Assembly: GCF_001427875.1 (NCBI RefSeq)
Contig: NZ_LMHK01000001.1
Span: forward strand, 1,464,892 to 1,528,891
Origin: Devosia sp. Root685
GTDB lineage: Bacteria > Pseudomonadota > Alphaproteobacteria > Rhizobiales > Devosiaceae
Direction of reading: 5' to 3'
DNA: 64,000 nt
Below, in pieces: positions 45,197 to 54,527 of this stretch. A program made the translations under genes and the position numbers. The notes under the pieces were generated by a model. That model searched no databases, was not told the DNA's origin, and saw nothing but the letters and a program-made list of their open reading frames with translations. The first letter of the stretch is position 1; each line of letters begins with the position of its first letter.

Positions 45197-45329
45197 GCCG
45201 GGATTGGATTTCTGAAATGCGATGCGGTGGATGGATTGCGCCTTGCGACAGGATTGCGCGATTATTGATTTTCAGCAGTTTGCCAAGGGCGCGGTTTGCG
45301 CCAAGGTGGATGCACTCTTGAGTAGCGTA

Positions 45330-45869
45330 ATGCCCGATTTTGACTTGCCCGACAGCATGGCGCTGCGTCCGACACGGAAGCCGGTGGTGAACACGGCCGA
45401 GTTTCGTTCGGCCATGTCGTCCGTGGCCTCGAGCGTTTCGGTGGTGACGGCGCGGCGCGGCGACGAGGTGGTGGGGCGCACGGTGACGGCGATGTTGTCG
45501 TTATCGGCCAATCCGCCGACTGTGCTTATTTCCATCGACATCATGAGCCGGCTGGCCGATCTGATCGCCAAGACTGGCGGGTTTTCCATGGCGGTGCTGG
45601 CGGAGGATCAGGCCGAGATTGCCGATGCCTTTGCCGGCAAGGTAGCGGCGGAAGAGCGGTTTGATCGCGGCGACTGGTCGCGCTGGCCCTCGGGGCAGCC
45701 GATGCTGGCCGGGGCCGTGACGGTGGTGGACTGCGAAGTGATCGGCGCGATCGAAACGGGCACGCATGTGCTGTTTGCCGGGGCGATCGTTGAGGCGGAG
45801 GCTGATGATGCGCGCAGGCCGCTGCTGTGGCAGAGGCACGGCTACCATCGGCTTGAGAGTATCGACTGA
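45330..45869 (+). CDS. Flavin reductase-like FMN-binding protein
   Basis: 179 residues from ATG (MPDFDL). AEFRSAMSSVASSVSVVTARRGDEVVGRTVTAMLSLSANPPTVLISI is the split-barrel FMN-binding core of the DIM6/NTAB family, and ETGTHVLFAGAIVEAE and a late GYHRLES complete it. Members use NAD(P)H to supply FMNH2 to two-component monooxygenases. It is the only clear member in the window and is about 29 kb from the DszA/DszC-like genes, so a link is only possible. Confidence 0.85.
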   Translation: MPDFDLPDSMALRPTRKPVVNTAEFRSAMSSVASSVSVVTARRGDEVVGRTVTAMLSLSANPPTVLISIDIMSRLADLIAKTGGFSMAVLAEDQAEIADAFAGKVAAEERFDRGDWSRWPSGQPMLAGAVTVVDCEVIGAIETGTHVLFAGAIVEAEADDARRPLLWQRHGYHRLESID

Positions 45870-45970
45870 AGCGGTGCAAGCTGCCACACTGCAATCGATT
45901 TCCTGATTCAAGCTGGACAGGGCAACCGCGTGTCTGAGCGCAGCGTTTGCCAAGCGTCCAGGAGGCAGAC

Positions 45971-46249
45971 GTGCCGCGTTATTTCTTTCACTATCGTACC
46001 GATGAAGAACTGGTTCGCGACGAAGCGGGCAGCGAACTGGCGGATCTGGAAGCAGCCGAACATCAGGCCGCCGAGATCGGCAAGGCAATCATCGACAAGC
46101 TGGCCGGCCAGGGCGGCGAGACGCGGGCGCCGCGGACAATCGAAATTACCGACGCGCGCGGCGAAGAGCTGCTTTATGTGGTGTTCTGGGAAGGGCCGAA
46201 AATCGGCGAGGGGCCAGCGAGCCCGGTTACGCCGGTGAGCGTGCATTAG
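45971..46249 (+). CDS. Small DUF6894-like protein
   Basis: 92 residues from a GTG after AGGAGGCAGAC. The opening PRYFFHYRTDEELVRDEAGSELADLEAAEHQA is the hallmark of a family of small proteins abundant in Hyphomicrobiales and without known function. Confidence 0.75.
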   Translation: MPRYFFHYRTDEELVRDEAGSELADLEAAEHQAAEIGKAIIDKLAGQGGETRAPRTIEITDARGEELLYVVFWEGPKIGEGPASPVTPVSVH

Positions 46250-46277
46250 GGTCTTATCGGGCTGGGAGCGTATGGCT

Positions 46278-46312
46278 CCACCCCCACCCGGCCTCCCCCT
46301 CCAGGGGGAGGT
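46278..46312. repeat. Family B repeat, single copy
   Basis: CACCCCCACCCGGCCTCCCC followed by CTCCAGGGGGAGGTG; same layout as the other B units with a changed loop. Confidence 0.75.
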
Positions 46313-46338
46313 GAAGGGACGGTGGGTACTCGAACTCT

Positions 46339-46437
46339 TCAGAAAAACAGTGGTCCGCCGTGGGCGGTGACGGCGAAGCCCAGGATGAGGGCGGCGGCGA
46401 GCGCGGCGTAGGATACCATCAGATAGACGTTGGGCAT
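46339..46437 (-). CDS. Putative 32-residue single-span membrane peptide
   Basis: A minus-strand frame reads MPNVYLMVSYAALAAALILG followed by FAVTAHGGPLFF and a stop. One hydrophobic helix of about 20 residues is evident, and GATGAGG lies 8 bp before the ATG. It resembles small membrane subunits such as CcmD only in general character. Not recognised; it may be a real small protein missed by length cut-offs. Confidence 0.45.
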   Translation of the reverse strand: MPNVYLMVSYAALAAALILGFAVTAHGGPLFF

Positions 46438-46716
46438 GAAGGCCTCATCGTAATGTCTATCGAAAGACTACCAGACTAATCGAGATTAACAAGAGGTAAA
46501 CGCTTCGCCCGAGGGGTCGAGTCGGAAACGCTTTGCCTGAATGTGGCGGTTTTGTGAAATTATCCGGTCGTCACACCGCTGTTCATTCGCTGGCGCATGA
46601 CACTTAGGAAGGGCAGACAGACGGGTTTGGCCTGATAGAGTGCAGGGCAAATCACTTCAGGAAGGCGCGGCGTTTTAAAGCTGCACCCTAGCCTGAATGT
46701 CCAAGAGGGGCAGTAT

Positions 46717-49700
46717 ATGACGGACGAACGGAGCTGGGCTTTTATCGAGGCAGCGAGGGCTTTGGCACAGGGTAATGCCAGCCTGGAGCGCTTTCTCATA
46801 GAAGCGATCAAGGCGACGGACCCGGACGATCTGGCGCGGCAAAAGCCCGAGGTTTTGCTCGGCGCGCTTGAGGCCAGCCACACGGCGCTCTTTGCCGGCT
46901 CCCTGAACGACACGCGCATTCTGCTGACCCCGCCGAGCCAGGCGGGCGGCGCGCTGGTGATCGATGTCATTTCGCCCGACATGCCGTTTATCGTCGATTC
47001 GACGCTGGCTGCGCTGCGGGCCATGGGCGGGGCTATCCGGCTGTTCAGTCACCCCGTGGTGCGGGTGAACCAGGGCCAGGTGGGGGATACGGGCGGTGCG
47101 GCGATCAGCGTGCTGCATATCCATAGCGAACCGGTGGCCGATCCCGAGGCGTTGCGCGCGGAAATTGCGGCGACGCTGACCGAGGTATCGCAGGCCGTCA
47201 ATGACTGGCGGGCGATGCTCGACCGGGTGCGCCAGGCGATGAGCGGGCTTGACGGGTTGAAGCCGGCGCTGCGCGACGAACCGGTGCGGTTTCTCGAATG
47301 GCTGACCGAGCATAATTTTACTTTCCTCGGCATGCGCGAATATCGGCTGGATGACGAGACGCTGGTGCCCGAGGGCGAGACCGGGCTCGGCATTTTGCGT
47401 GATCCCTCGCTCAAGGTGTTGCGGACGGGCCAGGCCTATGTGGACAGCACGCCGGAACTGGTGGCTTTCCTCAAGACCTCTGAGCCGCTGCTGGTGACCA
47501 AGGCCAATGTGCGAGCGCGCGTGCACCGGCGGGTGCATCTCGATTATGTGGGGGTGAAGCTTTACGACGCAGCGGGCAATGTGCGCGGCGAATTGCGCGT
47601 GGTGGGGCTGTTTACGGCGCAGGCGCTGGCGACGCCGCATACGGATGTGCCGGTTATCCGGCGCAAGGTGGCCGAGGTGATGCGCAAGAGCGGGCTTGAT
47701 CCGCTGGGCCATGCCGGGCGGGCACTGCTGAGTGCGCTCGATTCTTATCCGCGCGACGAGATGTTCCAGATCGATACGGAGCTGCTTGCGGAATTTTCCG
47801 AGGCGATTGCGGCGCTTTATGACCGGCCACGGGTGCGGGTTTTGCCACGTATCGACCGGTTCGACAATTTCGTCTCGATATTGGTTTTCGTGCCGCGCGA
47901 CCGCTATGACGGGGACGTGCGGGCGCGGATCACACGCTATCTGGCTGAAATCTATGACGGGCGGGTTTCGGCCTATTATCCGAATTTCCCCGAAGGCGAT
48001 CTGGTTCGGCTGCATGTGATCATCGGGCGGCTGGGTGGGGCAACGCCCAATCCGAGCCGGACAGAACTCGAAAGCCGCGTCGAGGCGCTGACGCAGGATT
48101 TTTCGGACTTGCTGCAGAAGGCGGCGCCCGATCCGGCGGAGATCAGCGACTATCGTTCTGCGTTTTCGCCGGCTTACCAATCGCGCAATACGGCCGAGGA
48201 TGCGCTTGATGATATTGCGGTGCTGCGCGGCGTCACCGAGGGCGGGATTGCGCTGAAACTGCGGGCGCGGCAGGGCGCCGAGGGCGCGCTGGGGCTGAAA
48301 TTTTACGCCAAGGGCGGGGCTATTCCGCTTTCCGATCGCGTGCCTATGCTCGAGCACTTTGGGTTCAAGGTGATCGACGAGCGCACCTATACGCTGGTGC
48401 CGCGCGATGGGGTGGAGCGGTTTATCCACGACATGGTGCTGGCGCCGAGCAATGGGGCGGAACTCGATGTGGCGGCGCGCGGCGCCGGGATCGAGGCGGG
48501 GCTGCTGGCCGTTTGGGCCGGGGCGGCGGAGAGCGACCAACTCAATAGTCTCGTAACGCAGGCCGGGCTCGACTGGACCGACGCGGCGCTGCTGCGCTCG
48601 TTTTCGCGCTATCTCCGGCAGATCGGGATTTCCTATTCGCAGCGCTATATTGCGCAGGTTCTGGTGACCCAGGCCGAGGCGGCCAAGGCGCTGGTAACGC
48701 TGTTTGCGGCGCTGCACGATCCGAAGCTTGAAAGCCGCGGCATGGCCGAGGCGGCGGCGCGGGACATCATCGCGGCGCAGCTTGAGGCGACGGCTTCGCT
48801 CGATGAAGACACGATCATCCGGCGGTTCCTGAACCTCGTCGATGCGTCGCTGAGGACCAATGCGTTCCAGCGGGACGAGAATGGGCAGCGGCGGCCGGCA
48901 CTGGCGATCAAGTATGATAGCGCCAAAGTTGAGGGCATGGTGGCGCCGCGGCCCTATCGCGAAATTTCGGTCTATTCGCCGCGCGTGGAAGGCGTGCACC
49001 TGCGCTTTGGCGCCATTGCGCGCGGGGGGCTGCGCTGGTCGGACCGGCCGGAAGATTTCCGGACGGAAGTTCTGGGACTGGTGAAAGCCCAGCAGGTGAA
49101 AAATGCCGTGATCGTGCCGGTGGGGGCCAAGGGTGGCTTTGTGCCCAAGCGGCTGGTGGCCGGCATGGCGCGCGAGGCGTTCATGGCGGAAGGCACCGAG
49201 AGCTACAAGATTTTCATCGGCTCGCTGCTCGATGTGACGGATAATCTCGTTGACGGGGCCGTGGTGCCGCCGGCCGATACGATGCGGCGGGATGGGGACG
49301 ATCCCTATCTCGTCGTGGCGGCGGACAAGGGCACGGCGAGTTTTTCGGACACGGCCAATGCCATTGCCATTTCGCGCGGGTTCTGGCTCGGCGATGCTTT
49401 CGCTTCGGGCGGTTCGGTGGGCTATGACCACAAGAAAATGGGCATTACCGCGCGCGGCGGCTGGGAAGCGGTAAAGCGGCATTTCCGCGAGATGAACCGC
49501 GATATCCAGAGCGAGCCATTCAGTGTCGCCGGCGTTGGCGACATGAGCGGCGACGTGTTCGGCAATGGCATGCTGTTGAGCCCGGAAATCCGGCTCGTGG
49601 CAGCGTTCGACCACCGCGATATTTTCATCGATCCGGCGCCGGATGCGGCGGTGAGCATTGCCGAGCGGCAGCGGCTGTTCGCCCTGCCCCGGTCAAGCTG

Positions 49701-51396
49701 GCAGGACTATGACAAGAGCCTGATTTCGGCGGGTGGCGGGGTGTTTTCGCGCAGCCTGAAGGTCATTCCGCTGAGCGAGGAAATGCAGGCGCTGCTGGGG
49801 CTGAAGAAAGCATCGGCGACGCCAAACGAGGTGATGCGCGCCATTCTCTCGGCGCAGGTGGACCTCCTCTGGTTTGGTGGTATCGGGACTTACATCAAGG
49901 CAGCCGAGGAAGACGACGCTTCGGTGGGCGACCGGGCCAATGATGCGATCCGCGTCGTGGCCGGCGATGTGCGCGCCAAGGTAGTGGGCGAGGGCGCCAA
50001 TCTTGGTGTGACGCAGCGTGGGCGTATCGCCTATGCGCTCAAAGGCGGGCGGATCAATACGGACGCCATCGACAATTCGGCGGGCGTCAATTCCTCGGAC
50101 CTCGAGGTCAATATCAAGATTGCGCTGGCGCCTGTGGTGGCGGCGGGAGCGCTCGGTGAAGAGGAGCGCATTGCGTTTCTGGCCAGTATGACGGACGAAG
50201 TGGCGGCGCTCTGTTTGCGGAACAATTATCTGCAGGGGCTGGCTTTGTCGCTGGCCGAACGGGCGGGGACTTCGGAACTGCCGGACCACCGCGTGCTGAT
50301 CGAAGGGCTCGAAGAGCGGGGGCGGCTTGACCGCGCCGTCGAGTTTTTGCCCAGCGATGCGGTGCTCGATGCGCGGGCGGCGCAGGGCAAGGGGCTGACG
50401 CGGCCGGAACTGGCGGTGATCCTCGCCTATGCGAAACTGTCGCTGTTCGATGATCTCCTCGTGGGCCGGGCCATCGACACGCCGTATCTGGCGGGTGAAC
50501 TGTTCCGCTATTTCCCGCAAAAGCTGCATGAGAGCTATCCCGCAGCAATTGAAGGGCACCGGCTGAAGCGCGAGGTGATCGCGACGGTGCTCGCCAATGC
50601 GATGATCAATCGCGGGGGCCCCGCTTTTGTTTCCGAACTGATGGCGGCGACAAGCGCCAGCGCTGGGGAAGTGGCGCTCGCCTATGCGGCGGTGCGCGAT
50701 ATCTATGGCTTGTCGGCGCTTTATGCCGATGTCGATGCGCTCGACGCCAAGGTGCCGGGGGCGGTGCAACTGGCGCTTTATGCGCAGGTGGAGGCCCTGC
50801 TCTATCGCGAGGCGCTGTGGTTCCTGCGCAATGGCAATGTCGGGGCGAGCGATGTGGCCGCTTTGGTGGAGCGGCACAAGGCCGGTGTCGAAACGCTGCG
50901 TGGCGCGGGGGTGAGCCTCTTGTCAGACAAGGAGCATGTCGCCCTTGCGGCGCGGGTTGGCGCGCTGGTGACGCATGGCGTGGACGAGGCGCTGGCGCGG
51001 CGTATCGGGGAATTGCCGGTGATCGGTAATGCCAGCGATATCGTGCTGGTGGCGGAGCGTGCCGGGGTTTCGATCGAGGCGGCGGCGCGAGCCTTCTTTG
51101 GCGCGGCGGGGCTGTTCGATCTCTTCCGCATTGTCGAGGAGGGGCGAAACATTGTGCTGGCTGACCGGTTCGATCGCATGGCGCTCGACCGGGCGCTGGC
51201 CAACCTGATGCGCGCGCTGCGCGACCTGACGGCGGACGTGCTGAAGGCCGGCGATATTGCCACCTGGCAGAGCCAGCATGAGGCCGGGATCGCGCGAACG
51301 GTGAAGGCGGTGACGGAACTGACGGGCGGGGCGGCGACGGTATCGCGGCTGAGCGTGGCGGCGGGGCTGTTGGCGGATTTGGCGCGGGAGGGGTGA
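46717..51396 (+). CDS. NAD-dependent glutamate dehydrogenase, large (180 kDa) class
   Basis: 1559 residues, the expected size for the proteobacterial large NAD-GDH. An amino half with ACT-like regulatory segments (FIVDSTLAALRAMGGAIRLFSHP) precedes the catalytic core, which contains LRFGAIARGGLRWSDRPEDF, the lysine motif VPVGAKGGFVPKR near residue 805, and GSVGYDHKKMGITARG. It deaminates glutamate to 2-oxoglutarate and ammonia for catabolism. A purine-rich GAGGGG precedes the ATG. It stands alone and intact. Confidence 0.95.
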   Translation: MTDERSWAFIEAARALAQGNASLERFLIEAIKATDPDDLARQKPEVLLGALEASHTALFAGSLNDTRILLTPPSQAGGALVIDVISPDMPFIVDSTLAALRAMGGAIRLFSHPVVRVNQGQVGDTGGAAISVLHIHSEPVADPEALRAEIAATLTEVSQAVNDWRAMLDRVRQAMSGLDGLKPALRDEPVRFLEWLTEHNFTFLGMREYRLDDETLVPEGETGLGILRDPSLKVLRTGQAYVDSTPELVAFLKTSEPLLVTKANVRARVHRRVHLDYVGVKLYDAAGNVRGELRVVGLFTAQALATPHTDVPVIRRKVAEVMRKSGLDPLGHAGRALLSALDSYPRDEMFQIDTELLAEFSEAIAALYDRPRVRVLPRIDRFDNFVSILVFVPRDRYDGDVRARITRYLAEIYDGRVSAYYPNFPEGDLVRLHVIIGRLGGATPNPSRTELESRVEALTQDFSDLLQKAAPDPAEISDYRSAFSPAYQSRNTAEDALDDIAVLRGVTEGGIALKLRARQGAEGALGLKFYAKGGAIPLSDRVPMLEHFGFKVIDERTYTLVPRDGVERFIHDMVLAPSNGAELDVAARGAGIEAGLLAVWAGAAESDQLNSLVTQAGLDWTDAALLRSFSRYLRQIGISYSQRYIAQVLVTQAEAAKALVTLFAALHDPKLESRGMAEAAARDIIAAQLEATASLDEDTIIRRFLNLVDASLRTNAFQRDENGQRRPALAIKYDSAKVEGMVAPRPYREISVYSPRVEGVHLRFGAIARGGLRWSDRPEDFRTEVLGLVKAQQVKNAVIVPVGAKGGFVPKRLVAGMAREAFMAEGTESYKIFIGSLLDVTDNLVDGAVVPPADTMRRDGDDPYLVVAADKGTASFSDTANAIAISRGFWLGDAFASGGSVGYDHKKMGITARGGWEAVKRHFREMNRDIQSEPFSVAGVGDMSGDVFGNGMLLSPEIRLVAAFDHRDIFIDPAPDAAVSIAERQRLFALPRSSWQDYDKSLISAGGGVFSRSLKVIPLSEEMQALLGLKKASATPNEVMRAILSAQVDLLWFGGIGTYIKAAEEDDASVGDRANDAIRVVAGDVRAKVVGEGANLGVTQRGRIAYALKGGRINTDAIDNSAGVNSSDLEVNIKIALAPVVAAGALGEEERIAFLASMTDEVAALCLRNNYLQGLALSLAERAGTSELPDHRVLIEGLEERGRLDRAVEFLPSDAVLDARAAQGKGLTRPELAVILAYAKLSLFDDLLVGRAIDTPYLAGELFRYFPQKLHESYPAAIEGHRLKREVIATVLANAMINRGGPAFVSELMAATSASAGEVALAYAAVRDIYGLSALYADVDALDAKVPGAVQLALYAQVEALLYREALWFLRNGNVGASDVAALVERHKAGVETLRGAGVSLLSDKEHVALAARVGALVTHGVDEALARRIGELPVIGNASDIVLVAERAGVSIEAAARAFFGAAGLFDLFRIVEEGRNIVLADRFDRMALDRALANLMRALRDLTADVLKAGDIATWQSQHEAGIARTVKAVTELTGGAATVSRLSVAAGLLADLAREG

Positions 51397-51435
51397 GGCC
51401 TTTATTTTTGACGTCGGAAGGCGCATATTTTTGCC

Positions 51436-51672
51436 ATGACCCTGACCATCGACATTCCGGAAGCATTGCGCGATCGCGTCCAGGCCATTGCGGCGCGATC
51501 AAACCTGACACCCTCGCAGGTTGTTGCGGATGCTCTGGAGCACGGGCTGTCACTTGAGTGGCAGGAGCATTTTATTGCTCAGGTCGAGGCAGGATTGAAG
51601 GATGCGGACAACGGTGACTTCGCTTCCGACGCCGAACTTTCGGCGCTCGTCAACAAATACCGCCCCATGTAA
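51436..51672 (+). CDS. parD: Ribbon-helix-helix antitoxin, ParD/RelB-like
   Basis: 78 residues. TLTIDIPEALRDRVQAIAARSNLTPSQVVADALEHGL is a typical RHH DNA-binding domain, and the rest forms the toxin-binding tail. No clear ribosome site precedes it, so it may be leaderless. Its TAA shares one base with the toxin ATG. Confidence 0.83.
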   Translation: MTLTIDIPEALRDRVQAIAARSNLTPSQVVADALEHGLSLEWQEHFIAQVEAGLKDADNGDFASDAELSALVNKYRPM

Positions 51673-51959
51673 TGCGCGTTGCCTGGACGCGTCGAGCCTT
51701 TCGACATCTGGATGAAATCCAGGAATACATCGCGGGGGACCGCCCCACTGCGGCATTCGAGGTTGTCAAAAACCTGACCGAAAGGACCACGGCGACACTT
51801 GGGACCTCCCCCATGGCCGGGCGGCCAGGACGCGTGAAACATACGCGGGAACTGGTCTTTGCAGACCTGCCGTATATCGTCGTCTATCGCGTTGCCGAGC
51901 ATGTCGAAGTCGTTGGCGTGCTGCATGTGGCGCGAAAATGGCCGCGCCGGTTCGAATAG
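51672..51959 (+). CDS. parE: ParE/RelE-family toxin
   Basis: 95 residues. VAWTRRAFRHLDEIQEYIAGDRPTAAFEVVKNL, PGRVKHTRELVFADLPYIVVYRV and the VLHVARKWP ending are hallmarks of the ParE/RelE fold. Gyrase poisoning or mRNA cleavage cannot be decided from sequence. Coupled to the antitoxin. Confidence 0.85.
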   Translation: MRVAWTRRAFRHLDEIQEYIAGDRPTAAFEVVKNLTERTTATLGTSPMAGRPGRVKHTRELVFADLPYIVVYRVAEHVEVVGVLHVARKWPRRFE

Positions 51960-52035
51960 CTGCCACTCACCCAAAAGTCTGTCTTGTGCCACTGGGCTCG
52001 ATCGCCATGGTGGCGGGGTTCAATTGGAGATGACC

Positions 52036-52983
52036 ATGACCACGCTCGCCCAATGGCTTGTTGCCGAGACCGAGGATGCTGCGCTGCGGAGCGTGGTGGT
52101 GAGTATGGCGGATGCTTCGGCGGAGCTGGCAGCGGTGCTGCGGGTGGCGCCGATTGCCGGGCAAACGGGACTTGCGGGGCACACCAATGTGCAGGGCGAG
52201 GCGCAGAAGGCGCTTGATGTCATTTCCAATGATGTGGTGCTGAAGCATCTGCGCGAAAATCCGGCGGTGTCGGTGCTGATTTCGGAAGAGCTGGATGACG
52301 CGGTGCATTTTGAGAATCAGGGCGCATTCATTGTTGCGACCGATCCGCTCGATGGGTCTTCCAATCTCGATGTGAATGTAACCGTGGGCACGATTTTTTC
52401 GGTGCTGCCGAGCGCGGGTGGGCTCTTGCAGAAGGGGCGCGCGCAGGTGGCCGCCGGGTTTGTTGCCTATGGGCCGGCGACGAGCATGGTCCTGCGGATT
52501 GCGGGGGATGTTTCGGTGTTTACGCTCGATGGCGGGGGTGAATGGGTGCAGGTGGTTGCGGCGGCAACGGTGCCTGAAGCTTCGGGAGAATTTGCCATCA
52601 ACACGGCGCGCGAGCGGTTTTGGGACGCGGCGACGCTGGGCTATGTGAAAGAGAATATTGCCGGGGAAGCGGGCCCGGCGGGCAAGCGCTACAATATGCG
52701 CTGGGTGGGCTCGATGGTGGCCGATATCCTGCGGATTTTGATGCGGGGCGGGATTTTTCTCTATCCGCTCGATAGCGAGACCACGAGCAAGGGCGGGCGG
52801 TTGCGGCTGCTCTATGAGGCGAACCCGATGGCCTGGCTCGTCGAGGGGGCCGGTGGGCGGTCGACGACGGGGCGGCAGGACATTCTGGATGTGGAGCCGA
52901 CGGGGATTCATCAGCGGGTGCCTGTCATCCTTGGATCGGCGGAGGAAGTGCGGCGGGTGGAGGACTGGTACGCGAGGGGGTGA
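52036..52983 (+). CDS. fbp: Fructose-1,6-bisphosphatase class I
   Basis: 315 residues from the second of two close ATGs, which has a GGAG at correct spacing. The metal-phosphate motif ATDPLDGSSNLDVNVTVGTIFSVL and the substrate-binding NMRWVGSMVADILRILMRGG are clear. It hydrolyses fructose 1,6-bisphosphate in gluconeogenesis, useful for growth on the organic acids and amino acids handled by neighbours such as NAD-GDH. Confidence 0.93.
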   Translation: MTTLAQWLVAETEDAALRSVVVSMADASAELAAVLRVAPIAGQTGLAGHTNVQGEAQKALDVISNDVVLKHLRENPAVSVLISEELDDAVHFENQGAFIVATDPLDGSSNLDVNVTVGTIFSVLPSAGGLLQKGRAQVAAGFVAYGPATSMVLRIAGDVSVFTLDGGGEWVQVVAAATVPEASGEFAINTARERFWDAATLGYVKENIAGEAGPAGKRYNMRWVGSMVADILRILMRGGIFLYPLDSETTSKGGRLRLLYEANPMAWLVEGAGGRSTTGRQDILDVEPTGIHQRVPVILGSAEEVRRVEDWYARG

Positions 52984-53122
52984 AGCGTTTTCGCACTAGC
53001 CCTCATGCTGAGGTGTCGGGCTTCCCCAGTAGTTGCGTGCGGTTCAAAATTGCAACGTTGCGATCTTGCGGCTAGAAGCTTCTGTGATGCCCGGCTTTTT
53101 CTGCTGCCGGACGGGAGCCAAG

Positions 53123-54382
53123 ATGAGCGACAATTCTCTGCCCAAGACCAATGCCAGCCCCTGGCAGAAGCGCCCTTTTCACCGCCAGTATCTGATGCGG
53201 CAGGCCAATGACCTGTTCGATTTTTTCGAAGCGGCTTCGATCAATCCCAAGGGCGGTTTTTTTGAGCTCGATGACGAGGGCATGCCGCTCGACGAGGACA
53301 ATGCGGTCCGGCAGATCCATGTGACGACGCGCATGATCCATTGCGCCGTGGTGGGGAGCCTGATCGGGCGGCCGGGATCGGACGAGATCATCGACCATGG
53401 CATGAACTATCTGTGGAACAAGCATCGCGACGAAAAGCGCGGCGGCTATTTCTGGTCGCTGGATGACAATGGCGTCAAGGATGGCGCCAAGCAGGCCTAT
53501 GGGCATGCATTTGTGCTGCTGGCCGGGTCGAGCGCCAAGCTCGTCGGGCATCCGCTGGCTGACAAGGTGATTGCCGACGCGACCGAGGTGATCGAGAAGC
53601 GGTTCTGGGACGATAGCGTTGGCGCGGTGCGCGAGGAGTTCAGTGCTGATTGGACCGAGGTTCGCGGTTATCGCGGGCAGAATTCCAACATGCACCTGAC
53701 TGAGGCGCTGATGGCGGCCTATGAGGCGACGGGGCAGCAGCTCTATCTCAAGAAGGCCGAGCACATCGCCGAGTTGATTATCCGCAAGAATGCGGTGCGG
53801 CTGGGGCATCGCGTGGCCGAGCACTTTGACGAGTATTGGGTGGTCGACAAGAATTATCGCCACCCCAATGAGATGTTCCGGCCCTCGGGGACGACGCCGG
53901 GGCATTGGCTCGAATGGTCGCGCCTCCTCTATCAACTCTGGGTTTTAGGGCTGAAGCAGCATTCGTGGATGACGGACGCCGCGAGGAACCTCTTTCAGCG
54001 CTCGATCGAGCTGGGCTGGGACAGGCAACATGGCGGGTTTTTCTATACGCTCGACTGGAACGACGAACCGGCGATCCGCGAGAAGCTCTGGTGGCCGGTG
54101 GCGGAGGCGATCGGCGCGGCGTCTTACATTTCGGCGCATGACAACGACGCCTATTTTCAGGTCTGGTATCGCAAGCTCTGGGACTATGCGGAAAACCATG
54201 TGATCGACCATGCGCGCGGCGGATGGCTGAGCGAATTGCAGGAAGACCTGACGCCGGCTTCGAACCTCTTTGTCGGCAAGCCGGACATTTATCATGCGCT
54301 GCAGGCCTGCCTCATTCCGCTTTATCCGGCGAGCGGCAGCCTGACGCACGGGATTATCGAGCAGGATCACAAGACCCGGTAA
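53123..54382 (+). CDS. AGE-family epimerase/isomerase (mannose isomerase-like)
   Basis: 419 residues from the ATG after GGGAGCCAAG. The (alpha/alpha)6 family motifs include DGAKQAYGHAFVLLAGSS, NSNMHLTEALMAAYEAT, AEHFDEYW and PSGTTPGHWLEWSRLLYQL, whose His is a catalytic candidate. The family interconverts N-acylglucosamine/N-acylmannosamine or mannose/fructose. Without an N-acetyl-sugar context, mannose or cellobiose-type activity is more likely. Confidence 0.88.
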   Translation: MSDNSLPKTNASPWQKRPFHRQYLMRQANDLFDFFEAASINPKGGFFELDDEGMPLDEDNAVRQIHVTTRMIHCAVVGSLIGRPGSDEIIDHGMNYLWNKHRDEKRGGYFWSLDDNGVKDGAKQAYGHAFVLLAGSSAKLVGHPLADKVIADATEVIEKRFWDDSVGAVREEFSADWTEVRGYRGQNSNMHLTEALMAAYEATGQQLYLKKAEHIAELIIRKNAVRLGHRVAEHFDEYWVVDKNYRHPNEMFRPSGTTPGHWLEWSRLLYQLWVLGLKQHSWMTDAARNLFQRSIELGWDRQHGGFFYTLDWNDEPAIREKLWWPVAEAIGAASYISAHDNDAYFQVWYRKLWDYAENHVIDHARGGWLSELQEDLTPASNLFVGKPDIYHALQACLIPLYPASGSLTHGIIEQDHKTR

Positions 54383-54441
54383 GTGCCACGCCCTCGTGGT
54401 TCGAGGCTTCGCTTTGCTGCGCACCTCACCATGAGGTCTAC
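54383..54441. repeat. Family C repeat, single copy
   Basis: GTGCCACGCCCTCGTGGTTC, then GCACCTCACCATGAGGTCTA, immediately after the epimerase stop. Confidence 0.8.
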
Positions 54442-54527
54442 TTAAAGAGCGGACTGTGCGAGAAATCGGGCGGCGTGGGACAACCCTGCGCCGCCCGTTG
54501 CGTTGTGCCTTCAACCAAGGAGGCAAT

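Noticed and set aside
46675..49614. A 979-codon reading frame antisense to NAD-GDH
   Set aside because: It is an Arg/His/Pro-rich mirror of the GDH codons, a common artefact in high-GC DNA; the sense protein is fully recognisable.
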